DNA of 64,000 nucleotides from Labia minor (Eukaryota > Arthropoda > Insecta > Dermaptera > Spongiphoridae): positions 76,686,767 to 76,750,766 of the forward strand of contig OY720346.1 in NCBI GenBank assembly GCA_963082975.1. Direction: 5' to 3'. The translations under genes and the position numbers were made by a program. Below are positions 1 to 12,730 of this stretch, piece after piece; positions within the stretch are counted from its first letter, which is position 1; each line of letters starts with the position of its first letter. The notes under the pieces were generated by a model. The model saw nothing but the letters and a program-made list of their open reading frames with translations, did no database searches and was not told where the DNA came from.

Positions 1-390
1 GTTCTCTATCAACTTTTGAGAAATGTAGCTCAATCGGAAGAGGGTCATTACCTACCACGTTTTCATTTTTTATCCTCTAAATACACAGTTAAAATAAAGA
101 TATATGTTTGATAGTTTTTCACATTATTAAAAATTGTATAAAACTGCTATATATAGAATTTCAGCTTGATTGAATCGCTGAAAGTACCGGAATTAATTTT
201 TTAACACTGCAAATCATGCGCCAACACGTGACGTGGTGCCATCAACAAAGAGCCAAACACGCGCTGATTTAATAAATATTATTTATTATTTATTAATTTT
301 AATTTATAATTAATTAAATTTAATTTAAAAATTATATATGTTAATTAATCCAATTCAAATTTCCGAGATAGTCGAGTGGAGACACTCCAG
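1..390 (+). mobile_element. Helitron-like repeat family A, copy 1 (cut by window edge)
   Basis: This copy shares its sequence with four others in the window (12448, 25727, 30409, 36885). It runs from the GAGAAATGTAGCTCAATCGG block through the CACGTGACGTGG box at 225-236 to the terminal GTGGAGACACTCCAG at 376-390. Full copies carry a short hairpin at the other end, which here lies left of the window. It is non-coding. Confidence 0.7.
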
Positions 391-1808
391 CTTATTTTTT
401 TAGAACTAATTTGAAAGAAATTGAAAAAAGCGGAAAAGCCCGTTCTCAAAATCATCTTACTATTTTTTTAGAGTTGAAAATAATTTCGCCCCCCCCCCAA
501 AAAAAAAAAAAAATAAAAATAAATCGCATAGTCAAACAATCGCCCATGTTGAGAATCACTGCTTTAAATTATTCGATTCATTATATAAATAAAAATATTA
601 CTTTTTTTTAAGAAATAGTTTAATTCTGTCGATTTAATCATTATTTAGATATATAAAAATCAAGGACAAAGGGTTTAAGAGATGAAGGGGGGGGGGTTGT
701 GAATACTAAATATAAATATTACATCATTTGTAAAACTAGATATGACTCATATTTATTTTTATCTCTGACTATAACGTTTTTTTTAACGTTTCGATTAATT
801 TATATATTTAATTAATCTTAGATAAATATAATAAATAATTCACGATGTTGTTTAATAGAGAGGGATAAACAATTTTTTTTTTTTTTTATTATCATTTATA
901 TATATTAGAAAATAAGTTATATTAAAATAGAAAATTATCTAATTCAAAAATTTAAATATTGTAATTTAATATGTTTTAATAATATAGGATAAAGTTAATT
1001 TAAGGTTAATTGAAACGGATTGAATCGCTAAATGAAACGAACTAGCCGGTATGTGTCTTTTCCCCCTGCGTCTGGTAAATGACCTGATCTAATCGCTCTT
1101 TCAGGAATGGATCGATTCCTCATGCCATTCTCTTCCCTTTTTAACTCCTTCCATCTGATTTGCAGCCAGGAATGCTATTCATTCTTTGAATTTATCGCAT
1201 TTTAGTTATAAATAGTCATGACTAAAGGTAGATTACTTTCGTATTTAAAATTAATAATTTTTTTTTATAAAAAGAATGAACATCTATCTATCCTTGTGTA
1301 ACATTTAAAAGTTTAGGCTTTGTCACTTTCTCACCAAGTCGATGACATCATCTTTCCTTTCCTTTTTCTGAACTGAAAGATATATATCTTCTCTTTTGAG
1401 AAACCACAATTGTAATAATATAATATAATTTTCAATTTTATTTTTTTTTATTTATTTTTTATTTACCTTCTTTGAAACAGTATACTTATTCATAATCTAT
1501 ATTAAGATTTATTCTTCATATACTTATAAGTATATGATGAATAATCTCTTTAAAAAATAATTTTTAATTATTTCATTTTTTAAATTATATTAATATTTGT
1601 TATTTAAGCAAACAAAATGAATCGAGCCAAATGAGAAAAATTAATTATTTTTTAAGGTCTTTCAAATTTAAAAACTTTTGAAAAATTTTAATGATTCATA
1701 TTAAAAATAGTTCATTTAGTATTTTATAAGTTTCTCCCATCTTGATTTAAGATTTATATTTTTTGTTTATTTCTTTTTCTAAATTTTTTTTTCAAACTAG
1801 ATATATTT
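391..1808. other. AT-rich non-coding DNA
   Basis: I see no gene here. There is a poly-C/poly-A run near 488-512, a poly-G run near 688-697, and a less AT-rich patch at about 1040-1180 without a supportable reading frame. If the lamin gene extends left of the window, this is part of its 5' intron. Confidence 0.5.
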
Positions 1809-2279
1809 TTGGTAATTGTTTACAAAACGGGAAGCTTCAGGGATTTGGATAAAACTTTGCCAAAGGATTCCTTTTTTTAATTCCAAAGAAACTTTCCTTA
1901 TGCAATATTTCTCGGTCTCTTCTAGTTTACGAGATAAAAATTATTAAAGTTTGACTGATAAACTAGTTATGAATGAGCAGCCATTTAATAATGATTTATT
2001 GACTAATTCACTAATTTTCGGTTTGGATATATGAAAATTAAAAAATAATTAATTAATTAATTTTTCTTTATCCAAACCGAACTGGCCAAATTAACAAAAC
2101 ATGGTAGCTAAATAGAATGTAAATGGATTTATATGCAAACTTTAATAATTTTTATCTCGTAAACTAGAAGAGACCGAGAAACATTGCACAATGAAAGTGT
2201 CTTTGGAATTAATAAAGGAATCCACTGGCAAAGTTTCATCCAAATCCCTGAATCTTCCCGTTTTGTAAATAATTACCAT
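1809..2279. mobile_element. MITE family C, copy 1
   Basis: An inverted-repeat element. The left end GGTAATTGTTTACAAAACGG is mirrored at the right end as CCGTTTTGTAAATAATTACC. The match continues inward for over 100 bp through the GGATTTGGATAAAACTTT and GGATTCCTTT blocks to GTTTACGAGATAAAAATTAT. Two small open frames overlapping the right half (2142-2390) are repeat sequence, not genes. Other family members are at 14482, 25591, 26911 and 52945. Confidence 0.8.
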
Positions 2280-3078
2280 TTTTTTATTATCAGCAATAGT
2301 ATAATTGTAATTATAGTTAATCTGAAACATGCAAACATCTTTAAATTAAAATTTTTAAATATGTATGATTTAAATCATTTTTTAACTTAAAATTTTTTTA
2401 ATCCTTTATTTATATTTTATGAATTACACACACACATTATATATTTTTCTATTAATTGTTATAATCTATTTGATTCCAAAGATAGTTAAATTTATTATTA
2501 AAACATACTTTTTAATTTAAAATAATATAAAGAAATAAAAGAAGTATTTACAAAAAGATTAAAAATGCAAATCTTAACCCGAATTCTTTTTATATCATTG
2601 ACATTGACCCAAAAACAATCCTAACAACCATCTAATGGAATGGAAAGTGTCTGCCGCACTAGACATTTCATTATATTAATATATTCTGGTTTTTAAGATT
2701 ATTTGTTATATTTTTATCATATTGGGGGGATTTCTCCTTTCCTTGACTTGAATGACGAGTGAAAAAACTTGACATTTAGATTTTAATATTTACTGAACAT
2801 ATTAGGACATTAGAAGAAACCAAACTCTGAATATTATCTGCTATTGATTTGCTAAAAATATTATCCTTATCCTCTTCCTTCCAACTGACTTTATTGCTTT
2901 TTAAAGATTCTTGTTGATTTTAGTAGTCTTATGTAATTTTATATTTATTTTCTAAATTTTTTAAGATAAAAAAACAATGTTTTTGTTTTCAGTTAATTAA
3001 ATATTAAATAGTATGAGTCAATACTCCCTTTTGAATCCATATACATATATAAATTTAATTTTTAATTTTTTCTTTTAG
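2280..3078. other. Lamin 5' intron, AT-rich
   Basis: The stretch ends in the pyrimidine-rich acceptor just before 3079. I searched it for the lamin head and coil 1A exons and saw none. Nothing else is recognisable. Confidence 0.5.
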
Positions 3079-6000
3079 TTTGGATAAAAAAACGAAGGAA
3101 TGGGCAATTGCAGATCGGAACGCCACTCATTGGGAGCAGCGGTATGGGGATATTAACAATAAATATTCCCAAGCAATTGGAGAACGAAAGAAACTCCAAG
3201 ATGAATTGAAGGTAAATATTTTAATTTTCTCAATTATAAATATATTATATATCATTCTAATAAATAATTATTTTTTCTAGTCGCTACAAGAGGAATTAGA
3301 TAAATATCGTAAACTATATGAAGATGCTAAAAAAGCTCTTGAACAAGAAACTTTATCAAGAATTGATTACGAAAATAATTTGCTATCTCTTCGCGAAGAA
3401 TTGACTTTCAAAGAACAAGTAAATTCATTTTTTTGTTTATCTTTTAAATTTGATTATTTTTTTTTTAGGGAATTTATAATTTATTTATTTTATTTTATTT
3501 AATTAGATTCATTCTCAAGAATTAAACGAAACTCGAGTCCGCCGTCAAGTAGAACTTTCGGAAATCGATGGACGTTTATCCGAACAATATGAAGCACGTC
3601 TTCAGGAAAGTCTTCAGGAATTGAGAGACCAGTATGAAGGTCAAATGCGTGCTAACCGAGATGAGATCGAAGGCCTCTATCAATCTAAGGTTCATTTTTT
3701 AAATTCAATTTTTCCTAATTAATTTCTTTTGAAGTTTTCTTTTTAATTATAAAATTCTTTCATATTAATTGATTTATTTTAATAGTTTCCATTCCACAAT
3801 TTGAAATTGTTATCTTTCAGATTTCAAATTCTTTACAATTAATTACCTTTAAAATTTCATTAAACCACCAATTTTCTAATTTGTTTTTCTTATTTCTTCA
3901 TGAACAATTTTATATGCCAAATGATACAAATCAATTCTTTTCATATTCATTTAAATCATTCTTACATCCATTTTGTTCAATTTAACTATATCCATGGTTC
4001 TCAAACTGTGCGCCCCATAGCATGTAAATGTAGAACAAGTTACGCTAAAAGAGAATAAAGTGCAATTTTAAAATAAACTCAAACTCGAAATAAAACACCA
4101 TAGTGCTAAAATATTTGCTTAATATTTTATAAATTAAATAATTGTATTAAATTACTTAACCTAATGAAATTATAAACAAATAACCTTATTATTTTAAAAA
4201 AATTACACATTTTATAGTGTTTATGGTCTTAAAATCTGTTTATTTATTTCTAAAAATGAAATAAGTTTTAACTGTAGCTTAGCAATAGAATCTCTGATGT
4301 ATTTTTAGAGACATTCATGGTTAAAGTTTTACACCCTCAATCTTTACTTTGTAGAAGAATGAACATATGAAGTTTGTTTTTATTATTTTTTTACTATATA
4401 GTTAACTTATAATATTATCCAAATTAGTCATATTTTGTGATATCAAATATCTATAGTATCGGAAGTGCACCCAGTCTGCATAAAGTTTGAAAACCCGAAA
4501 AAAATCACTAAAATGTTAATTTTATTTTAGACAAATGCTTTGGAAAATCAACTAAAACGTAACACTGAAGCAAACAAACAGTCCGAAATTCAACTACATG
4601 AGGCTATTCTTCGTGCAGATTCTTGTACAAGTAGAATCACTGAACTTGAAAATGCAAACGCATCACTCCAGGCTCGTTTACGTGATTTAGAAAAACAACT
4701 TGAAAATGAAAGAGCACGATCTAGTGCTGAACGTAATTTGCACTTGAACGAAATCAAACAACTTCGCGAAGAAATGGATAATATGCTAAGAGAATATCAG
4801 GACCTAATGGATATTCGAGTTGCGCTCGATCTTGAAATAGCAGCTTATAGAAAATTGCTTGAATCAGAAGAGGCTCGGCTAAACATTAGTCCTGGTCATC
4901 AAGCTGCTCAAGAAGCTAGCAGTTCTTCAAGTAGTACTCAACGTATAACAAGAGGTACATTTATTACTATTTATTTAATTATTAGTATTTTCCACTATCT
5001 TATATCTGATTTAAATTAAGGTTCCACAAAATTTTCTCTCATGGAATAATTTCTCCTCAATCCATCGATTACAATGAAATTTTAACATTTTAAGATTCTT
5101 AGATCATAAGGTGATCATCCACATCAACACCCCACTAATAATTTATTTAAAGAAACAATTTACATTTAATTTTACAAACATGATGGGTTTAAATACAAAA
5201 AAAAAAAAAATTAAATCAATTTGAAATTAAATCTACTTGATTTTTGTATTTATAAAATGAAATTTGAACCTTACACTTTTGAATTTTTAAAGAACATTTA
5301 TCGGAAAAGTTTCTATAAATAAGTAGATATTATTTATTAAAAACTGAGTATATATTATTACATGATCTAATAGAGAATGTAACATCAGTTCGCAAATGCA
5401 TAGATAAAGAAGTTGTTAAACTCTAAAAAAAATCAGATTATTAGAAAAAGTTTCGTGTTGATTTGAAGATACGATAATTTATTAAGATTATAAATAGAAA
5501 TGAATTTTTATTAATAAATATATCAAAATATTATTGTGTGGTGTGTCATACATGTTGCAAAAATTCTCAAATTAATAATTATTTGTTCAGCCATCCAATA
5601 CGTTACAGAAACCTATCAGTTTAATGTAATAATTACAAAAATTAGGAACAAAATAAATATTTTTTCCCATTTTTTTTTTTCTTTTTTTTACTTTCTATAA
5701 ACTATAAAAAGATTTTAAATTATAAGTATTCAAATTATTCCAAATTAATTCTCATTAATTAATTATTTTTTTAACTTTCGAATTAATTTTAAAAATAAAA
5801 AAAAAATGATTTTTAGTTTAATTTATTTGGTTCGAATGAGTCAAATATAATATATATCTTATTAAATATCTTATTTATATATTCGAATATGTGGTTGATT
5901 TTAGGAACTCCACTAAGAGGAACACCTCTAAGAGGAGGAAAACGAAAACGTGTTTTGGAAGAAAGTAGCGATTCCTCAAACTTTGCTGTTTCCTCTCGTG

Positions 6001-8011
6001 CCTCGGGTGATATTACCGTTTCTGAAGCCTGTCCTGATGGAAAATATGTTAAAATTCATAACAAAGGATCTAAGGTATTTAATTTGATCTTATATAAATT
6101 TATAGAGATTTATTTGATTTATATGTATATTTATTTTTATTTTTGAATTTAAAATCTTCTCTTTATAGGAACAAGCTTTAGGAGCTTGGCAATTAATTCG
6201 TAAAGCTGGAGATCAGGAAACTATTTATAAATTTCACCGGTCTATAAAATTAGAACCTGGTTCTACAATTACCATATGGTCTTCGGATGCGGGTCAAACA
6301 CATGAACCCCCATCCAATTTAGTTATGAAGGGTCAAAAATGGTTTGTAGCTGACTCAATGACTACACAACTTCTTAATAATGATGGTGATGTAAGTTTAT
6401 ATTGATATTAATACTGTTTATTTTATTTTATTTTTTTTATTATATTTTATTAAATATTTTATTATTATTAACAGGAAATGGCCATAAGTGAACGCACTCG
6501 GCAAATTAGTTCTTCTCTCCGTCACCGTGAAGTACATGGATATATGTCCGGCCACCACTCCCTAGGTCTTCGTGAAGATTTCTTTCATCAGCAGGTAAAC
6601 AGAATTTATAATTATAGATAAATGATATAGCTATTTCATATTTGAAAAATAGTTTTAATATCATTTTTAATAATCATTTTTAATTTCATTTATTTAATAG
6701 AGATTCTAAAATAAGAAGCGGACAGTTAAATTTTAAAATGGTATCTATAATTTGATTTTATCATGCTTATTGTAAATTTTTCTAATTCTCATCTAATGCT
6801 TATTACATATTTAGTTCATTTCATCAGAAATTAAATTATTGATCCCATTTTATTAATTGAAATCATTTTCATTCCATTTATTTTGTTTAAAAATAAACTT
6901 TTGGGGTCTAATTCTAGAAATTATACGTCATTAATAAAAATATTAAATTTGTGTTTACTAACTAATATTTAAGAAATAGATACCTTATTTTGGATTTATA
7001 TCTGGTCGAAGTGATTTAGGATGTTTTATATTGAATATACTTTTTTTTTAAGATATATGTATATTCAATATAATTTTTAAAAAGAGAGAGATTAAGTTAT
7101 AATATTTTAGATATCAATCATTTCTAATAATTTATTATATATATAAAATAAAATATTTTAACTTTAAATTTAAATTTTAACATTAATTGAAGTTTGTTTT
7201 TTTTTAATTTCCAATATTTTACAAAATTATTTTATTATTCAATTTAATTTTAAAGAACAATTTTGTCATAATATTTTTTAATTTAATATTAAATATTATT
7301 TAAATAATCTTATGATAAAGACTTTCAGGGATCAATAATCATTTTTTAAACGTTTTTTTCTTAACTTAAATATTTTTTTTTTACAAATATATAAATTATT
7401 TTATTATAAATATTATAACTATCTCTTTTCTTTAGTTTTTATTCTCAAATTTTTATATTCATTTTTAAATTAAATAATATTTTTATTTTGATATCCTAAT
7501 TTTCTCGAGTCCGTGCTCTTATTTTGCTCAAGTTAAATTATTATTTCAATAATTCTTTATTAAAAAAAATTATAAATTATTATTTTGTCATTTATATATT
7601 TGTAAAAAAAAAGCTTACAAAAATAACTGAAATATATTAAATATATTTTCTCTTGTTATTATCAAAATTCTTTTATCATTTTATTATAAGAAATTTTTTT
7701 TAATCTATAATGGAGTATACTTTCATTTAAGAGAAGATATATTTTAATAAAAATGCAATTTATCATGGGAAACACTTGGCAATTTTAATATAAATAATAT
7801 TTATTTCATTGCAATTTAATTTCTTACTAATAATTTTTCTAACTTGTGTGTTATTTTTAAGTATTAATAGCAATTGGCTCTGCATTTTTTAAAAAATCTA
7901 TATATTTTCATCCCACTTTCTAAATCATTTTAAATATTGTTTATTAATTGATTTTATTATTTATTTCAGGGAGATCCTGTGCCTCAAGACGAACGATGTA
8001 TACTTATGTAA
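3079..8011 (+). CDS. Lam: Lamin, B-type (3' part; eight exons)
   Basis: This is the nuclear intermediate filament protein of the lamina. The exons are 3079-3211, 3281-3418, 3507-3689, 4531-4954, 5905-6074, 6169-6390, 6475-6594 and 7970-8011. All have GT/AG borders and join in one frame to about 476 residues. The first exon opens in coil 1B (LDKKTKEW). Coil 2 ends in the intermediate-filament motif [20 protein letters not shown] (exon 4). A basic nuclear localisation signal, GGKRKR, starts exon 5. The lamin-tail Ig fold follows ([40 protein letters not shown]). The end is the CaaX box CILM, predicted to be farnesylated as in B-type lamins. The head, coil 1A and linker (roughly 100-130 residues in full-length lamins) are missing and must lie upstream of the window. 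The sequence is closest, from memory, to insect Dm0-type lamin. Confidence 0.95.
3993..4495. mobile_element. hAT-like MITE relic in a lamin intron
   Basis: The left end CATGGTTCTCAAACTGTGCG is mirrored by GTTTGAAAACCC on the right, the pattern of hAT-type MITEs that begin CAGTGGTTCTCAAAC. Terminal bases and target duplication are degraded. It lies 35 bp upstream of the exon at 4531. Confidence 0.5.
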
Positions 8012-9287
8012 AAATCATTTCCATATTCATGTCCTAGATTCAAGGTCATATAAAATAATTTAAACAAATCAAATATCTAGGTATATACATTTTTTTTTTA
8101 TAAATATCCATTATAACAATACTTTATATTTGCTTTTTTTCAACATTTTTTTTTATCCATTGACCCTTTAAGAAAACATTCATATTCTATATTATTTTTA
8201 TTTTAATTTTTATACTTTTCCATTTGTCCCATTCATTGCATTTTCATTCAATCAATACATTCTTAAAAATAATATATTTTCTATAAATACATTTATCTTT
8301 TGTTAAAAACTTGAATTTTTATATAACATTCAAATATTAATTTCATCAATATTTTTGTCTTTTAAGAGCTTTTTTTTAATAAATAAAATATATAGCTCTA
8401 CATTTCTAGTTATGTTCATTTGTTGAACTAGTCTATAAGCCATGATTACTATTTAGTTAATTTATTTAGATAGATTTTGGCGCACAAAAATATTTTTAAA
8501 AAATATTGAATTTGAATAAATGCTACCTTCAAATGTTTTTAAAAGAGGTTCCAATAGGCAGAAATATTTTTTTTTATTGTACACTGCCATGTATGAGTAC
8601 ATATATATATTTATGTCAAAGGAAGTAAGAATAAGGGAAGACTTTGTATTTTTTAAGCATAAGTATATAATAAATATTCAATATATATTAGATTTTCTTT
8701 TGAAACAGTAATCTAATATTTATTTAATATATGAAATAATATATATATATATCTATTTAATAAATGTATTTCATTTTTGCCCAAAGATAAAAAAATAATA
8801 CTAAGAATTTAATTTTTAAAATGGTATTATTTTGGTTATTTTTTATTGTGATTTTTTTTCTACTTACAAATAATTTACATTAGTTGTCTCATTATTTATT
8901 TTAATAATTTGAGAAAATAATATATAAATATTTATAATTAAAAAGGCCAATAGTAAACGATTAAATAGATCATTTTGTTTTATTATTTACATTATATATT
9001 TTTTTATCAGTGCATAAATTTCTTTTAAAAATTTACTCACTTAATCTTCATTTAATATGATATTTAAATGAAGATTAAGTAAATAAATTTAATCTAATAA
9101 TCTAACAATCTGAAAACGAATTTTTTATATTTTCAAAAATGAAATACATCACATCACTAATTATAAATAAATCTTTTAAATAAGCAAATATTTTTTAAAT
9201 ATTTGTAAACAATATTTGAGAGAATTACTATAAAATTAGAATATATTAAGATAAACTTGTCATTTTATAATAAATAACAGAAAAATA

Positions 9288-9324
<37 letters not shown>

Positions 9325-10110
9325 CATAAATAAAAGAATAGATTTTTTTGAGAAAAATCATTTCTCACTAATATTCATTGCATATTAACAAGTCCAGCTA
9401 TTACAAAGTAATATTTATGTTTGGTTTTGGTTGAGAACAATAGAGTTAAGTACTTTTAGAAATTGTGGAAGTTAAGTTGAGTTTGAATTAATTTTTAAGA
9501 TTGTTAATTTACTATCATTTAATCCTACCAAAAAAAAGTATTTTTTTATTATAGTCCATTCAAAAGTACAAAGAAAAGGTAATTTGAAAAATAATGATGC
9601 TTCCACAATTTATTATATAAGTATTTCAAAATGAAATAAAAACTATCTAATATTTACTTTTAAGAGACTTTTGCTTTACATTTGCTATGTATGTAATAAA
9701 GAATATTAAACTAATTTTTAATAAAAAAAAATATGAAATAAATCAAAGTTATTTTTAATTATAAATAATTTTTATTTATATAATTAATTTTTTAAATTTT
9801 TAATTAAATATATATGTATAATTTTTAATTTAAAAGTGACAACTTTATAAAAAAAAATTATGTGAAAGGAATTAAAAGGTTCCTTGTTTAAATAAATTGT
9901 AAAATAATTAAATGTTGAATGAAAGACAATTTAGGCGATATTTCAAGATTTTAAAATTTCTTATTTACTAAATATTTTATAACAAAAAAAAAAGCAAAGA
10001 AAATGTTTTGACATTATTTTTTCTATAAGAAATAATTTTTAATATAAATAAATTGTTAACATGAATTATATTCAATTAGTCTTTAACTATTCATTTTCCA
10101 TACCTGTTTA

Positions 10111-10144
<34 letters not shown>

Positions 10145-10345
10145 TTATAGAATTTGTTTAATAATCTATAAACCTTATAATTCCTTTTAATTTTCAAATT
10201 TATTATAAAAACTTTCAATATTTCCATCCACTAATTAAAGTATAAAATTTGTATATTTTCCAAAAAATTTTCTATATCTTTATTTATTTATGATTTTAAT
10301 TATACAAATTTATTTTTAAATACTTATATAATTAATAAATAATAT
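8012..10345. other. Lamin 3' flank, AT-rich non-coding
   Basis: This contains the lamin 3' UTR and spacer. Several AATAAA-like hexamers occur but none can be chosen. A TA microsatellite lies at about 9303-9325 and another at 10116-10143. Open frames here, including 8520-8711, have low-complexity translations and are not credible genes. Confidence 0.5.
9039..9082. repeat. Short perfect inverted repeat
   Basis: ACTTAATCTTCATTTAA is followed after a few bases by TTTAAATGAAGATTAAGT, giving a hairpin of about 17 bp. It is AT-rich and may be a small transposon remnant. Confidence 0.6.
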
Positions 10346-10661
10346 CAGTGGTCGCTAATTCTGACAAAAATTATATTTTTAATAATAATAATGAATAAAT
10401 AATTCTTATATTTTTATCTTTGAGCTAAATATTATTAAAGAATAGAAAAATCTTTTTTTGATTTCTAAAGAAAGAAGATTTATAAAAATTTCAAAAATAA
10501 TTTGGTTTTAATTTTCAATTTATAAATTGTATATCTTATAGTATTAAAATTGAAATTTACTTATTTTTATTTAAAAACAAATAAAATTCATATTAGCTGT
10601 TCTTATTTTTCATAATTAGAAATTTTATGGCAAACTTGAGGTCAATTGTTAGCGACCGCTA
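10346..10661. mobile_element. hAT-like MITE
   Basis: The left end CAGTGGTCGCTAATTCTGAC is mirrored on the right as GTTAGCGACCGCTA. The interior is AT-rich and non-coding. I could not find a matching 8-bp target duplication, so it is probably old. Confidence 0.6.
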
Positions 10662-10989
10662 CTTTATAGGGCTGTGTTATTTTATTTCATATTCTAGGTA
10701 ATGCTTTTATACCATATTTTGAAGATTCAACCACACATTTTCGAATTGATAAATTATTTCCCTACATATCGTTTCAGAAGATAGAGAATTGTTTTCTTTT
10801 ATTTTTATCTTTATTGGTATCAACTTACCAAATGCATAATTATTTAAATTAAATATTGATAAAAATAATTATAAAAATAATTATTAAAATTTAATTTGAA
10901 GAATTTATAAAATCAATCTAAAAATGTTTATAATAAAATAAGTATTCAATTAAAGTTTCAAAAGGTATTTGTGTGTAATATATCTTAAT

Positions 10990-11200
10990 TTTTTTATGAT
11001 TATATGAAAAAACTAATTTAAGTACAATCTTTTAGCAATAATTTTTTCATATATATAATTCAGATCTACCTCTTAAATTTCTCAGAATTTTTTTCTGATT
11101 ATGAAAAAACTAATTACAATATTTTATCAATGATTTTTTCATATATATAAATATACAAATATATATAATCCAGATCTACCTCTTAAATTTGTCAGATAAG
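10990..11200. repeat. Two-copy tandem repeat, period about 110 bp
   Basis: The block CAGATCTACCTCTTAAATTT occurs at 11061 and 11171. Each copy is preceded by ATTTTTTCATATATATA, and the ATGAAAAAACTAATT block is also repeated. Confidence 0.7.
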
Positions 11201-11227
11201 TATATGATTTTTTAATATAAATATTTA

Positions 11228-11456
11228 GTGATGTATTGATAAAATAAGAAGTAAGGGAACGGCATAGTCAGCAAACTATTTTTTTTCATATAAGTTTTTA
11301 TTTTTCCTTATTCTTACTATACGAAATATTTACGAACACAAGAAATTCTAACAGTAGATTTAAGTGGGAGTTGTCGGGACATGAAAAAGTACTGGAACGC
11401 GTTCCAGTTCTGAAAAAAAGGTAAGAGAACGTCGTTCCCCTCCCAATACACCACTG
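11228..11456. mobile_element. hAT MITE inserted at the PTPS stop codon
   Basis: It is a close relative of the element at 35441-35711. The ends are GTGATGTATT (the leading CA appears lost) and AATACACCACTG. It is flanked by a perfect 8-bp duplication AATATTTA at 11220-11227 and 11457-11464. The right duplication contains the stop codon of the PTPS gene, read on the minus strand. On that strand the element supplies an AATAAA hexamer at 11297-11302. Confidence 0.8.
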
Positions 11457-11461
11457 AATAT

Positions 11462-11953
11462 TTATTCGCCTCTATATATAACAATATTTTTATTTGTTTC
11501 ATGAATTTTTACTTCATATAATAAGGAAGGATTTTTTAAATATTTTAATAAATTATTCCAAACATAAACTGCGACATTCTCCGTTGTACTAATGACATTT
11601 TGAAAATAATCTACATCTTTATCTAAATTTTTGTGATCCAATGGATCCATAATTGCTTTTTGCATTGCAACTTTTAGTTCGCTTATATTTAAAACCATAC
11701 CAGTTTTTTTTTCAATTGGACCTTTTACTGTTACTTCCACTGAAATAGAATTAAACATGATTTAGTAAATAGTTAGGATAAGGTTATATTCAACAAAACA
11801 ACCACCTGTATAGTTATGTCCATGTCCATTGGGGTTATTACATTTGTCATATATTTTTATATTTTCCTCTTCACTCAATTCATGATTATGTAGTCTATGA
11901 CAAGCACTAAAAGTTTCAATTCTTGTCAAATAAGCTACTGGAGTTGAAGACAT
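11462..11953 (-). CDS. PTS: 6-pyruvoyl-tetrahydropterin synthase
   Basis: This enzyme converts 7,8-dihydroneopterin triphosphate to 6-pyruvoyl-tetrahydropterin, the second step of tetrahydrobiopterin synthesis; in insects the pathway also feeds eye pigments. Exon 1 is 11806-11953 and exon 2 is 11462-11739 (minus strand), joined in phase 1 to 141 residues, the usual family length. The donor is GTGGTT and the acceptor TTTCAG. Zinc ligands are His19 (in FSACHRLHN), His44 and His46 (NGHGHNY). Catalytic Cys38 and the Asp84/His85 pair (DPLDHKNL) are all present, as are the [11 protein letters not shown] motif and the glutamate in the C-terminal KIHET segment, so the enzyme looks intact. The stop codon lies in the target duplication of a hAT MITE. 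The start faces away from PIGO, 1.5 kb distant. Confidence 0.95.
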
Positions 11954-12400
11954 TATTAAAAATTAGTTTTATAATATATATATTTTAATAAATCATTAAG
12001 TGAAAGTAAATTTAAATTGACATAGAATTGCCAACTGGGATTACCCGAATGAAATTAAATCTTTCATCTTCAATTTATAATTTTAATTTTATAAATATAT
12101 ATTATAACCATAATCGAAATGAAATCAATAAAATAAATATAAATTAAAACAGCAGATAATTATATATATTTTGTAAATAATCTAAAAAAAAAATAATAAT
12201 TTGAATTAATTTATAAATATTTTTTGTTGATTTTTTTTTTAGAAAATATATTCATTTTTCTGATTTAAATTCAAAATTAAAAAATCAAACAAACGATATC
12301 TCAATATTTGATATTGATAGCACAGAGCATCTAATCATGATAGATTAGATACCGAGATTACATTGCTTATTTCAATTCTTTAATGTTTGTATTAAAAATG

Positions 12401-12429
12401 TCACGATAATTTGCCTTAATGTCATTAAT
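12401..12429. repeat. 29-bp sequence shared with 24719-24747
   Basis: The string starting TCACGATAATTTGCCTTAAT is identical at 24719-24747. One copy lies 5' of PIGO and the other 5' of the first EFCAB14-like exon. It may be part of another dispersed repeat. Confidence 0.6.
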
Positions 12430-12447
12430 AAATTTTAAAGAATAATT

Positions 12448-12730
12448 GTAAAAATAAAGATATATGTTTGATACTTTTTCACATGATTAAAAATTGTATA
12501 AAACTGCAATATATATAGAATTTCAGCTTGATTGAATCGCTGAAAGTACTGGAATTAATTTTTTAACACGTTGACTGACAATCACGCGCCAGCACGTGAC
12601 GTGGTGCCATCAACAAAGAGCGTTGGTTTAATAAATATTATTTATTAATTTTAATTTATAATTTAATTATAATATATGTGTTAATTAATCCAATTCGTAT
12701 TTGCGAGATAGCCGAGTGGAGACACTCCAG
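12448..12730 (+). mobile_element. Helitron-like repeat family A, copy 2 (5' truncated)
   Basis: It matches copy 1 from the AAAATAAAGATATATGTTTG block to the terminal GTGGAGACACTCCAG, including the CACGTGACGTGG box at 12593-12604. It sits between the divergent PTPS and PIGO starts. Confidence 0.75.

Noticed and set aside
411-611. 66-codon open frame at the left edge
   Set aside because: It runs through poly-C/poly-A tracts and AT-rich sequence, with no family resemblance.
688-697. Poly-G and poly-C runs (also 488-500, 23220-23233, 23379-23389)
   Set aside because: They are probably slippage-prone homopolymers with uncertain assembled length, so no biological claim is made.
2142-2390. Overlapping open frames on both strands
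   Set aside because: They lie inside the inverted-repeat MITE C and are repeat sequence.
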